15,321 nt of DNA from JBNLBT01 sp050303435 (GTDB lineage: Bacteria > Pseudomonadota > Gammaproteobacteria > Xanthomonadales > Marinicellaceae). The stretch spans positions 1 through 15,321 of the forward strand of contig JBNLBT010000077.1 in the NCBI GenBank assembly GCA_050303435.1, written 5' to 3'. A program made the position numbers and the translations under genes. The first letter of the stretch is position 1; each line of letters begins with the position of its first letter. This document shows, one piece after another, positions 1 to 6,126 of this stretch. Under the pieces are notes generated by a model. It ran no database searches, was not told where the DNA came from, and saw only the letters and a list, made by a program, of their open reading frames with translations.

Positions 1-724
1 CGGTGCCGCCGTCGCGACGGAAAGCCGGCTTTAATCGAGGAATCTTGCCCAGGTCGCATTTGCCCGGCTCTTCATCCTGTGTGCAGGTGATCTCACCGCC
101 ACGGGTGGCCACACTGACCGGTGCGATTTCGGCGTCAAACAAACCATTCTGAATGGCCTGCATGGCGCGCTGCACCGAGGCCGCCGAAAAGGCGTCCTGC
201 TGCTCGCGGGTGAAACCGTATTTGTCGGCGCATTGCTCACCAAACACGCCCATCATGTTGTTGTCATACGGATTTTGCAAACCATCAAAGAACATGTGAT
301 CGAGCATTTGCGCATGCCCCATGCGGTAACCGCCCCGCGCTTTGGGCAGCAGATACGGTGCCTGGGTCATGGACTCCATGCCGCCGGCCAAAATCACCTC
401 AGCGCTGCCGGCCTGAATGGCGTCGTGTGCCATCATCACAGTTTTCATGCCGGAACCGCAGACCTTGTTCACGGTGGTGCAACACACGTCCAGCGGCAAA
501 TCGGCGCCCAGCACCGCTTGTCGGGCCGGCGCCTGCCCCAGGCCGGCCGGCAACACGCAACCAATCAGGGCTTCAGCCATCGCTGCGCCGGCACCGGGCG
601 CGTCAGCAACAATGGCGCGGATCGCCGCGCTGCCCAATTGCGGCGCTGAAACCTCAGTGAACTGACCCTGAAATGAGCCAATGGGCGTGCGTCTGGCCGC
701 TGCGATGAATACGTCTTTTGTCAT
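1..724 (-). CDS. Thiolase (acetyl-CoA C-acetyltransferase family), 3' end cut by window edge
   Basis: About 241 residues are present, reading from ATG at 724 off the left edge. The protein is a thiolase, which joins or cleaves acyl-CoAs through an acyl-cysteine intermediate. The N-terminus (TKDVFIAAARRTPIGSF) is the standard thiolase opening. The nucleophilic Cys lies in NKVCGSGMK as C89, the position used in the Zoogloea biosynthetic thiolase. Further family signatures are AGGMESM and the RMGH segment. The His and second Cys of the C-terminal half lie outside the window. The start is supported by GGAG five nt before ATG. It lies 220 nt downstream of isovaleryl-CoA dehydrogenase on the same strand, which fits a role at the acetoacetyl-CoA end of leucine breakdown, though a ketothiolase for isoleucine or fatty acids is equally possible. 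The family assignment is firm and the substrate is inferred. Confidence 0.95.
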   Translation of the reverse strand, partial: MTKDVFIAAARRTPIGSFQGQFTEVSAPQLGSAAIRAIVADAPGAGAAMAEALIGCVLPAGLGQAPARQAVLGADLPLDVCCTTVNKVCGSGMKTVMMAHDAIQAGSAEVILAGGMESMTQAPYLLPKARGGYRMGHAQMLDHMFFDGLQNPYDNNMMGVFGEQCADKYGFTREQQDAFSAASVQRAMQAIQNGLFDAEIAPVSVATRGGEITCTQDEEPGKCDLGKIPRLKPAFRRDGGT

Positions 725-746
725 GTTTACTCCAGCTGTCACACAC

Positions 747-761
747 CGCACAAACGGTGCG
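747..761. repeat. 15-nt hairpin repeat, copy 1
   Basis: CGCACAAACGGTGCG forms a 5-bp stem (CGCAC/GTGCG) with a 5-nt loop. The identical 15 nt recur at 8304-8318, also between genes. Here it lies 13 nt upstream of the GGAG ribosome binding site of the thiolase. It could be a small dispersed intergenic element or coincidence. Confidence 0.4.
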
Positions 762-770
762 CGTCTTGCG

Positions 771-786
771 GGCCTGCTCACAGGCC
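771..786 (-). other. Hairpin in thiolase leader
   Basis: The sequence is GGCCTG, a 4-nt loop, then CAGGCC: a perfect 6-bp stem inside the presumed thiolase 5' leader. It is not followed by a T-run on the minus strand, so it is not an intrinsic terminator. Together with the hairpin repeat at 747-761 it gives the leader two consecutive stems just before the ribosome binding site. Confidence 0.4.
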
Positions 787-811
787 TCTGTTGATCATTC
801 AATACACAACC

Positions 812-841
812 ATTGTAGCCGATTGCGCCAAGGCCTGTTCA
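812..841 (-). promoter_or_regulatory. Candidate sigma-70 promoter for the thiolase gene
   Basis: Read on the minus strand there is TGAACA (841-836, 4 of 6 matches to the -35 consensus), an 18-nt spacer and TACAAT (817-812, 5 of 6 matches to -10). Transcription would start near 805, giving a leader of about 80 nt before the thiolase ATG at 724. No terminator is visible between isovaleryl-CoA dehydrogenase and this point, so read-through from the upstream operon is also possible. This is a pattern match only. Confidence 0.4.
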
Positions 842-944
842 CATCACACACTGGCACGCGGCAGGACGTCAGGCCAGCGCAAGCTCGCTTGGGCGCAACG
901 GATCGTGCAACCCGATTGCCTCCAGCGGGCGGCGCGGCAGTGCA

Positions 945-2108
945 TCAACGGTTGTTTCGATACAATTCACGCCCGATCAGCATCAGGCGGATTTCGTTGG
1001 TGCCGGCACCGATGTCATAGAGCTTGGCATCACGCAACAGGCGGCCGGTCGGGTATTCGTTGATGTAGCCATTGCCTCCCAGCACCTGGATGGCATCCAA
1101 GGCGATTTGTACCGCGGCGCCCGAGGCAAAATACAAACAAGCCGCCGGATCCAGATTGCTCGTTTGACCGCGATCGTATTGCCCGGCCACGCCGTAGGCG
1201 AAATGCCGTGCGGCCTGCATTTGCGCATACATGTTGCCGATTTTGGCCTGCATCAGGCCAAATTCACCGAGGTGTTTGCCAAACTGCTTGCGCTCGGCGG
1301 TGTACGGCACGGCGATGTCCATGGCCGCCTGCATGATGCCCAGCGGCCCGCCGGAAATCACCAGACGTTCGGTGTTCAAACCCTGCATCAAAATGGCCAC
1401 GCCGCGGTTGATTTCGCCCAGCACATTGGCCTGCGGAATGCGGCAGTCTTCAAACACCAGCTCGCAGGTGTTGGAACCGCGCATGCCGAGTTTATCCAGC
1501 TTCTGCGCGGTGCTGAATCCGGGCATGCCTTTTTCCACCAGAAACGCCGTGATGCTGTTGGAACCGTGTGTGGCTTTGTCGGCGGTGCGCATGTACACCA
1601 GCAGCACGTCGGCGTCCGGCCCATTGGTGATCCACATTTTGTTGCCGTTGGCCACCCAGGCATCGCCGTCCTGCACCGCCACGCAACTCATCGAACCCAC
1701 CACATCGGAGCCTGCGCCCGGTTCACTCATGGCCAGTGCGCCGATCAGTTCACCGCTGCACAGACCGGGCACGTATTTTTGCCGTTGCGCTTCGTTGGCG
1801 TGTTCAAACAGGTTGTTCAGACACAGATTCGAATGCGCCACATAGGACAGTCCCACCGAAGCCGAAGCCCGCGAAATTTCTTCCATCGCGATCAAATGCG
1901 CCAGATAACCCATGTCCGAACCGCCGTGAGATTCCGGAATGGTCATGCCCAGCAGACCCAGTTCCCCCATTTGCGTCCACAAGGCATTGGGGAACTGATT
2001 GCTGCGATCAATCTCTTCAGCGTGCGGCGCGATGGCCTCTTCGGCAAAGCGCCGCACGGAATCGCGCAGCAATTCGAGTTCTTCAGTCAGCGGCACGGCC
2101 TGGTTCAT
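945..2108 (-). CDS. ivd: Isovaleryl-CoA dehydrogenase
   Basis: This is an FAD-dependent acyl-CoA dehydrogenase of 387 aa that should oxidise isovaleryl-CoA to 3-methylcrotonyl-CoA in leucine breakdown, passing electrons to ETF. Family motifs include AMSEPGAGSD (126-135) and the C-terminal run GNGYINEYP. The assignment to isovaleryl-CoA dehydrogenase rests on the catalytic base. Glu247 in GLNTERLV sits where human IVD has Glu254, while the position used as base in medium-chain enzymes (the E of YEGT) is Ala in DIGAGT. The ATG at 2108 was chosen over an in-frame ATG 51 nt upstream because that extension is basic, unlike the family, and lies within the leucine dehydrogenase gene. At 2106-2110 the preceding stop and this start share one base (TGATG), so translation is probably coupled. 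No strong Shine-Dalgarno is visible. Confidence 0.93.
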   Translation of the reverse strand: MNQAVPLTEELELLRDSVRRFAEEAIAPHAEEIDRSNQFPNALWTQMGELGLLGMTIPESHGGSDMGYLAHLIAMEEISRASASVGLSYVAHSNLCLNNLFEHANEAQRQKYVPGLCSGELIGALAMSEPGAGSDVVGSMSCVAVQDGDAWVANGNKMWITNGPDADVLLVYMRTADKATHGSNSITAFLVEKGMPGFSTAQKLDKLGMRGSNTCELVFEDCRIPQANVLGEINRGVAILMQGLNTERLVISGGPLGIMQAAMDIAVPYTAERKQFGKHLGEFGLMQAKIGNMYAQMQAARHFAYGVAGQYDRGQTSNLDPAACLYFASGAAVQIALDAIQVLGGNGYINEYPTGRLLRDAKLYDIGAGTNEIRLMLIGRELYRNNR

Positions 2109-3220
2109 CAGCTTTGACCGCTTTTGGTGCGTCCGGAAAACTTGACGTGGCGTTGACACATGTAGGGCAATTTCACCTTGCCGATTTTCTCAATGCGCTC
2201 CTCGCCCATGCGGTCGGCCGCTTTCCAGGTCGGAATGCCGTCGCGTTCGGCGATGTCAAATATGCGGGTGATATTGTAGTAAATGTTGCGCGTCATGCGA
2301 ATGGCGCGTTCTTTGTTGTAGCCTTCCAGTTCAATCGAAACGTTCATCAGACCGCCGGCGTTGACTGCGTAGTCCGGCGCGTAGATCATGCCGCGTTTTT
2401 CCAATTCATCGCCGTGACGGGTTTCAGCCAGCTGATTGTTGGCCGATCCGCAGACGATGTCAAATTTGAATCGGTCGATGGTTTCGTCGTTGACTGTGGC
2501 GCCCAATGCACACGGGCAATACACCTGCGCATCGACGTCGTAAATGTCGTTCAATCCGACCGCTTCACAGCCGTATTCTTCCACGCATTCGCGCACCGCT
2601 TCTTCATTGATGTCGCTGACGAAAATTTTGGCGCCGTCTTTGTGCAGCAACTTGACCAGCTCGATGCCGACGTGACCCACACCCTGCACCGCGTACGCGT
2701 AGTCTCCGACGTTTTCGTTGCCGTACTTTTTCTGCAACGAAGCTTTGATGCCCTGATAGGTGCCGTACGCGGTGAACGGCGAAGGATCGCCACTGCCGCC
2801 GTGCACCTGATGCACACCGACCACATTTTCGGTTTCCTGGAACACGTATTCCATGTCATTGACGTCGATGCCCACGTCTTCGGCGGTGATGTATCGGCCG
2901 CCGAGGGAATCAATGAACCGTCCAAACGCACGAAACAGCTCTTCGGACTTGTCTTTGCGCGGATCGCCGATGATGATCGATTTGCCACCGCCCAGATTGA
3001 GGCCCGACACGGCCGCTTTGTAGGTCATGCCACGCGACAGGCGCAACACGTCGTTGAGGGCCTCTTGCTCTGTGGCATACGGCCACATTCTCAAACCACC
3101 CAGGGCCGGACCAAGAATGGTGTTGTGAATCGCCACAATGGCCTTCAAACCGACGTCTTTGTTGTGGCAAAAAACCACTTCTTCGTGTTCGGTTTTATCA
3201 ATCGTTTCGAAAATATTCAT
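2108..3220 (-). CDS. ldh: Leucine dehydrogenase (Glu/Leu/Phe/Val dehydrogenase family)
   Basis: This 370-aa NAD-dependent amino acid dehydrogenase interconverts leucine (also valine and isoleucine) with the 2-oxo acid and ammonia. The N-terminal catalytic domain carries K68 (MTYK), K80 (GLNLGGGK) and D115 (TAEDVG), the same positions as in the Bacillus sphaericus leucine dehydrogenase. The glycine-rich NAD loop is GVGHVG (180-185) and an acidic residue follows the second strand (D203 in VSDIN), fitting NAD rather than NADP. The length matches leucine dehydrogenases (about 360-370), not hexameric glutamate dehydrogenases (about 450). The start has GAGG seven nt upstream. It is the first gene of the pair with isovaleryl-CoA dehydrogenase. 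The two enzymes are separated in the pathway by the branched-chain 2-oxoacid dehydrogenase complex, which is not in this window. Valine dehydrogenase is the main alternative name. Confidence 0.94.
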   Translation of the reverse strand: MNIFETIDKTEHEEVVFCHNKDVGLKAIVAIHNTILGPALGGLRMWPYATEQEALNDVLRLSRGMTYKAAVSGLNLGGGKSIIIGDPRKDKSEELFRAFGRFIDSLGGRYITAEDVGIDVNDMEYVFQETENVVGVHQVHGGSGDPSPFTAYGTYQGIKASLQKKYGNENVGDYAYAVQGVGHVGIELVKLLHKDGAKIFVSDINEEAVRECVEEYGCEAVGLNDIYDVDAQVYCPCALGATVNDETIDRFKFDIVCGSANNQLAETRHGDELEKRGMIYAPDYAVNAGGLMNVSIELEGYNKERAIRMTRNIYYNITRIFDIAERDGIPTWKAADRMGEERIEKIGKVKLPYMCQRHVKFSGRTKSGQS

Positions 3221-3560
3221 CTAAAATCCTCAATCATTTGTGCGTGGCCGCGGTGCGCGCGACCGGTTCGAAAGTCAAAAAAATTCTGTTGTGCGAGGCC
3301 GCCCTGCTGGCGGCGTGGGCCGACTGCCCGGGCCTGTTGTTTCGTGCAACGGTCCAATCCGGCGCGCCCTGGGCCGATTCCCATTCAGTCCATGGCACCT
3401 CAAGACCGTGCTGCGCTGCGCAGTGCGCGGGCGCAAAAGGCGGCTTATTATACAATAATTTGTTGCATTCAGCACCCGCTATTGCTTTTGTGGTGCGGTT
3501 TTTTCCTGGCCGGATTTTGCCCTGCTCAACCGGCCCTTGCGGCGCTGCATTGCGAGGGCT
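3221..3560. other. 340-nt intergenic region between pheA and leucine dehydrogenase
   Basis: It separates the pheA stop from the leucine dehydrogenase start, both on the minus strand. A TATAAT box lies at 3452-3447, with a GC-rich stretch of about 200 nt between it and the leucine dehydrogenase ATG. That stretch holds a perfect GCCGCC/GGCGGC hairpin (3298-3314) and a run of seven T on the minus strand (3283-3277), 14 nt apart. It also holds a 55-codon minus-strand reading frame whose stop overlaps the leucine dehydrogenase start. A GGCCGG/CCGGCC inverted repeat (3508-3535) lies just past pheA. I see no convincing terminator for pheA here and no confident gene. Confidence 0.6.
3447..3452 (-). 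promoter_or_regulatory. Candidate -10 box for the leucine dehydrogenase operon
   Basis: A perfect TATAAT is read on the minus strand in an AT-rich pocket within GC-rich surroundings. The bases 16-18 nt upstream do not resemble TTGACA, so an activator may be needed or the site may be fortuitous. Transcription would start near 3440, giving a leader of about 220 nt before the ATG at 3220. Confidence 0.4.
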
Positions 3561-4640
3561 TCACACCGATTTGGGGTAGGAACCCAACACCTTGAGCTGG
3601 GTGGTCACGCGCTTCAGCAGACGCAGTGACTTGGCCAATGGTTCGTCTTCAACGTGACCGTCCAGATCAATGAAAAACACGTAGTCCCATTTGCCCTGTT
3701 TGGACGGCCTGGATTCGATGCGGGTCATGCTCACGCCGCAGTCGTTGAATGGCTTGAGGATGTGATACAGGGCGCCGGGCTGATCCTTGGCGGCCACCAG
3801 CAGTGAGGTCTTATCGACCCCACTGGCATTCAACAGGCGGTTGCCGATGATCAGAAAACGTGTGGCGTTGTCGGCGCGGTCTTCAATTTGCCGATGCAAA
3901 ATCTGCAATCCGTACATGGCCGCCGCGGATTCACCGGCGATGGCCGCCGCGTGTTCGGTGATGCGGGCGCGGCGCGCGGCTTCGGCGTTGCTGCTGACGG
4001 CAATTTTTTCCACTTCAGGCAGTTGTGCATTGAGCCATCCACGGCACTGCGCCAGCGACTGGCCGTGGGAAAACACCCGTTTGATGTCTTTCAGCTCGAC
4101 GCTTTTAGACATCAGGTTGTGGTGAATGGGCATGTCGATCTCACCGCAGATTTTCAGCGGTGACGATAAAAACATGTCCAGCGTGTTGTTGACCGATCCT
4201 TCGGTGGAATTTTCAATCGGCACCACGCCAAAATCCGCCACACCGGCTTCCACTTCGGCAAACACATTGTCGATGGTGGATTCGGGCATGGCCTGTACGG
4301 AGTGGCCAAAATAGCGCAAGGCGGCCATTTCAGTGAAGGTGCCTTCCGGCCCCAGATAGGCCACTTTGAGGGGTTGTTGCTGAGCCAGACAGGCCGACAT
4401 GATCTCACGAAACAGGCGCACCAGGGTGTCATCGGACAGTGGGCCCTGGTTGCGCGCCACCACTGACCGCAACACCCGCGATTCCCGTTCCGGGCGATAG
4501 AAACCGGCCTGCGCGCCTTTGCTGCGTGCCACTGCATCGGCCAGGCCGGCGCGTTGCGTGATCAATTGCTGTATGCGCGCATCCACGTCGTCGATTTGGT
4601 TGCGCAAGGCATTCAAGGCTTGTTGGTTGTCATCGCTCAT
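3561..4640 (-). CDS. pheA: Bifunctional chorismate mutase/prephenate dehydratase (P-protein)
   Basis: This cytoplasmic phenylalanine-biosynthesis enzyme of 359 aa converts chorismate to prephenate and then phenylpyruvate. Three domains are in the usual order. The AroQ-type chorismate mutase (about 1-90) has R13, R30, K41, R52 and E53 at the expected active-site places. Prephenate dehydratase (about 91-266) carries AYLGPEGTF, PIENSTEGSV and the catalytic TRF (260-262). A C-terminal ACT domain (about 275-355) has GALY (289-292) and ESRP (309-312), the phenylalanine-binding motifs that confer feedback inhibition. Length and layout match pseudomonad-type P-proteins. It stands alone, without serC, hisC or aroA beside it, flanked by its own -10 box and an upstream terminator. 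The start fits the mutase domain, but no Shine-Dalgarno precedes it. Confidence 0.96.
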   Translation of the reverse strand: MSDDNQQALNALRNQIDDVDARIQQLITQRAGLADAVARSKGAQAGFYRPERESRVLRSVVARNQGPLSDDTLVRLFREIMSACLAQQQPLKVAYLGPEGTFTEMAALRYFGHSVQAMPESTIDNVFAEVEAGVADFGVVPIENSTEGSVNNTLDMFLSSPLKICGEIDMPIHHNLMSKSVELKDIKRVFSHGQSLAQCRGWLNAQLPEVEKIAVSSNAEAARRARITEHAAAIAGESAAAMYGLQILHRQIEDRADNATRFLIIGNRLLNASGVDKTSLLVAAKDQPGALYHILKPFNDCGVSMTRIESRPSKQGKWDYVFFIDLDGHVEDEPLAKSLRLLKRVTTQLKVLGSYPKSV

Positions 4641-4666
4641 GGACGGGGTTGAATTTCAAAGGCCCC

Positions 4667-4672
4667 ATTATA
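4667..4672 (-). promoter_or_regulatory. Candidate -10 box for pheA
   Basis: A perfect TATAAT (minus strand, in GGGTATAATGGG) lies 26 nt upstream of the pheA ATG. The -35 region is poor. Transcription would start near 4660, leaving a leader of about 20 nt, too short for a classical phenylalanine leader-peptide attenuator. The palindrome TTGAATTTCAA (4649-4659) lies at the predicted transcription start. Confidence 0.45.
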
Positions 4673-4730
4673 CCCTCAGCGAAGGGGTCAGCGCACCGAT
4701 CTTTGCCGCGCACAAACAATCCATTGGCAC

Positions 4731-4759
4731 AAAAAAAACCGGCCCACTGTGGGGCCGGT
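4731..4759 (-). terminator. Intrinsic terminator after the DUF1800-DUF1501 operon
   Basis: On the minus strand ACCGGCCC, a 6-nt loop and GGGCCGGT form a perfect 8-bp GC-rich stem (4752-4759 with 4738-4745), followed at once by a run of about eight T (4738-4731). It lies 45 nt past the DUF1501 stop at 4804 and upstream of the pheA promoter, so it separates the two transcription units. Confidence 0.9.
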
Positions 4760-4803
4760 CGCTGCATCGTTCAGATGCCAATGGATCGCGGCTGCAGGCC
4801 AGT

Positions 4804-6114
4804 CTAGTTGGATCCAAAGCCGTTTTTGAAAATCACATCGGTGCCGGCGTTGAAGTCGACAAACGGCATCGGCGTGAAACCGGTGTAGCCAGGAAACACC
4901 TGATCAACGTTCGGATTGCCCAACACGTCCTGAACAATGGTGCCGAGCACGCGACGGAAATCCACTTCAGGGGAAACATCCTCACCGCCGTACAGCTGGT
5001 TGTTGGCCAACCCGGCGAAGGTGCCGTAGAACTGGCCACCCAGAATGCGGCCACCCAGCACCATCATGACGTTGCCTGAACCGTGGTCGGTGCCGCTGCC
5101 GCCCTGCCCGTTCTGACGCGCGCGGCGGCCAAACTCGGAATGGATCACCACCACCACATCGTTGGCCAGGCCCGCTGCGCTGAGGTCTTGCCAAAAGGCC
5201 TCTACCGCCTCAGACAGATCTTCAATGTGTCCAAAGAAATACCCGCCGCCGTCGTCACCCTGGCCGTTGTGGGTGTCCCAGCCGCCCATGCTGGCGGTCA
5301 CGGCACGCAGCCCAAGGCCCTCGCGGATCAGTTGCGCGATCAGCGACATGCGATCGCCCATGCTGTTGTTGGGGTATTCCACCCCGCCGGCGGGCACGTA
5401 GTTTTCCAGATCCAAATCATCGATGATCGCCAGGGTGTCCATGGCGCCTGCGACCGCCGCATCCAGGGGACTTGAGCCGGTGTACATGCCGGCGATGGCG
5501 TCCACGTGGGTGTCGGCGAATGTGCCGCTGTTGGGGTGATAGCCGCTGACCTGGTCGATGGTCAGTGCATTGTAAAATCCGCGCAGTGAATCGGGCGCAG
5601 AACTGCCGGAAACCAGCACCGGGATGATTTCACCACCAGTGACCAATGGATGCGTGGCCATGTGACGCGTCATCCAGCCGTCCTGGGTGTTGAGATTGGT
5701 CGGCGTGCCCAGCTCACGCAGGGCCGATGCATCGAAGTGACTGCGGGTGGTGTTGACTTGCGGCAGGCCGGTGCCCTGCACGATGGCCAAATCGCCATTG
5801 ATGTACAGATTCGCCAGGCCGGCTGCGGCCGGATGAAAACCGAAATCCGATCCGATGTCAATCACCGAGTTGGTGCCAGTGGCCGGCACCGCGATGTCCG
5901 GTCTGAGCGATTCATAATTGCTGCGATTGACGCTAGTCAAAGGCGGCACCACGTTGAGTCCGTCCATGCCTCCGCGCATGAACAAATTGACCACCGTGGG
6001 TGAGAACGAAGACGGATCGCCGGGCAAATTGCCGGCCTGAGCAAACTGCAGGCCCGAGATGGATGACGTCGCGACGGCGGATTTAAGAAAATTTCTGCGG
6101 CTGATTTTTTTCAT
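4804..6114 (-). CDS. DUF1501 family Tat-exported protein
   Basis: This 436-aa protein begins with a twin-arginine signal, SRRNFLK at 5-11, then a mildly hydrophobic stretch and a likely cleavage point near AQAG (25-28). It is therefore expected to fold in the cytoplasm and be exported. The mature part carries DUF1501 motifs: RGGMDGLN (47-54), GWDTHNGQ (278-285), HSEFGRR (325-331) and GTDHG (341-345). DUF1501 is distantly related to the alkaline phosphatase/sulfatase fold, and the conserved D280, H282, E327, D343 and H344 could bind metal. No activity or substrate is established, and I do not assign one. It starts 12 nt after the DUF1800 stop and is followed by a strong terminator. AGGTG lies five nt upstream of the ATG. 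The family call is firm. Confidence 0.92.
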   Translation of the reverse strand: MKKISRRNFLKSAVATSSISGLQFAQAGNLPGDPSSFSPTVVNLFMRGGMDGLNVVPPLTSVNRSNYESLRPDIAVPATGTNSVIDIGSDFGFHPAAAGLANLYINGDLAIVQGTGLPQVNTTRSHFDASALRELGTPTNLNTQDGWMTRHMATHPLVTGGEIIPVLVSGSSAPDSLRGFYNALTIDQVSGYHPNSGTFADTHVDAIAGMYTGSSPLDAAVAGAMDTLAIIDDLDLENYVPAGGVEYPNNSMGDRMSLIAQLIREGLGLRAVTASMGGWDTHNGQGDDGGGYFFGHIEDLSEAVEAFWQDLSAAGLANDVVVVIHSEFGRRARQNGQGGSGTDHGSGNVMMVLGGRILGGQFYGTFAGLANNQLYGGEDVSPEVDFRRVLGTIVQDVLGNPNVDQVFPGYTGFTPMPFVDFNAGTDVIFKNGFGSN

Positions 6115-6126
6115 GACGGCACCTGC

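Noticed and set aside
1107..2117. 336-codon open frame on the plus strand
   Set aside because: It is antisense to isovaleryl-CoA dehydrogenase, His-rich, with no family motifs.
2109..2159. Upstream in-frame ATG for isovaleryl-CoA dehydrogenase
   Set aside because: It lies inside the leucine dehydrogenase coding sequence and adds a basic extension foreign to the family. The TGATG junction gives a natural start.
3277..3314. Hairpin plus T7 run in the leucine dehydrogenase leader as an attenuator terminator
   Set aside because: The stem ends 14 nt before the T-run; intrinsic terminators need the run directly after the stem. It was kept only as part of the leader observation.
3508..3535. GGCCGG/CCGGCC inverted repeat after pheA as a terminator
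   Set aside because: The loop is 16 nt and the following run on the minus strand is A, not T, so it does not fit an intrinsic terminator for pheA.
3238..3579. 113-codon plus-strand frame in the pheA-leucine dehydrogenase gap
   Set aside because: It has Cys/Ala/Gly-rich translation, no ribosome binding site, and its end runs into the antisense of pheA. It is probably open only because of high GC.
1736..3595. 619-codon open frame on the plus strand
   Set aside because: It lies antisense to leucine dehydrogenase and isovaleryl-CoA dehydrogenase, both with full catalytic motifs. Its translation is His/Phe/Val-rich without recognisable domains, as expected of an antisense shadow in GC-rich DNA.
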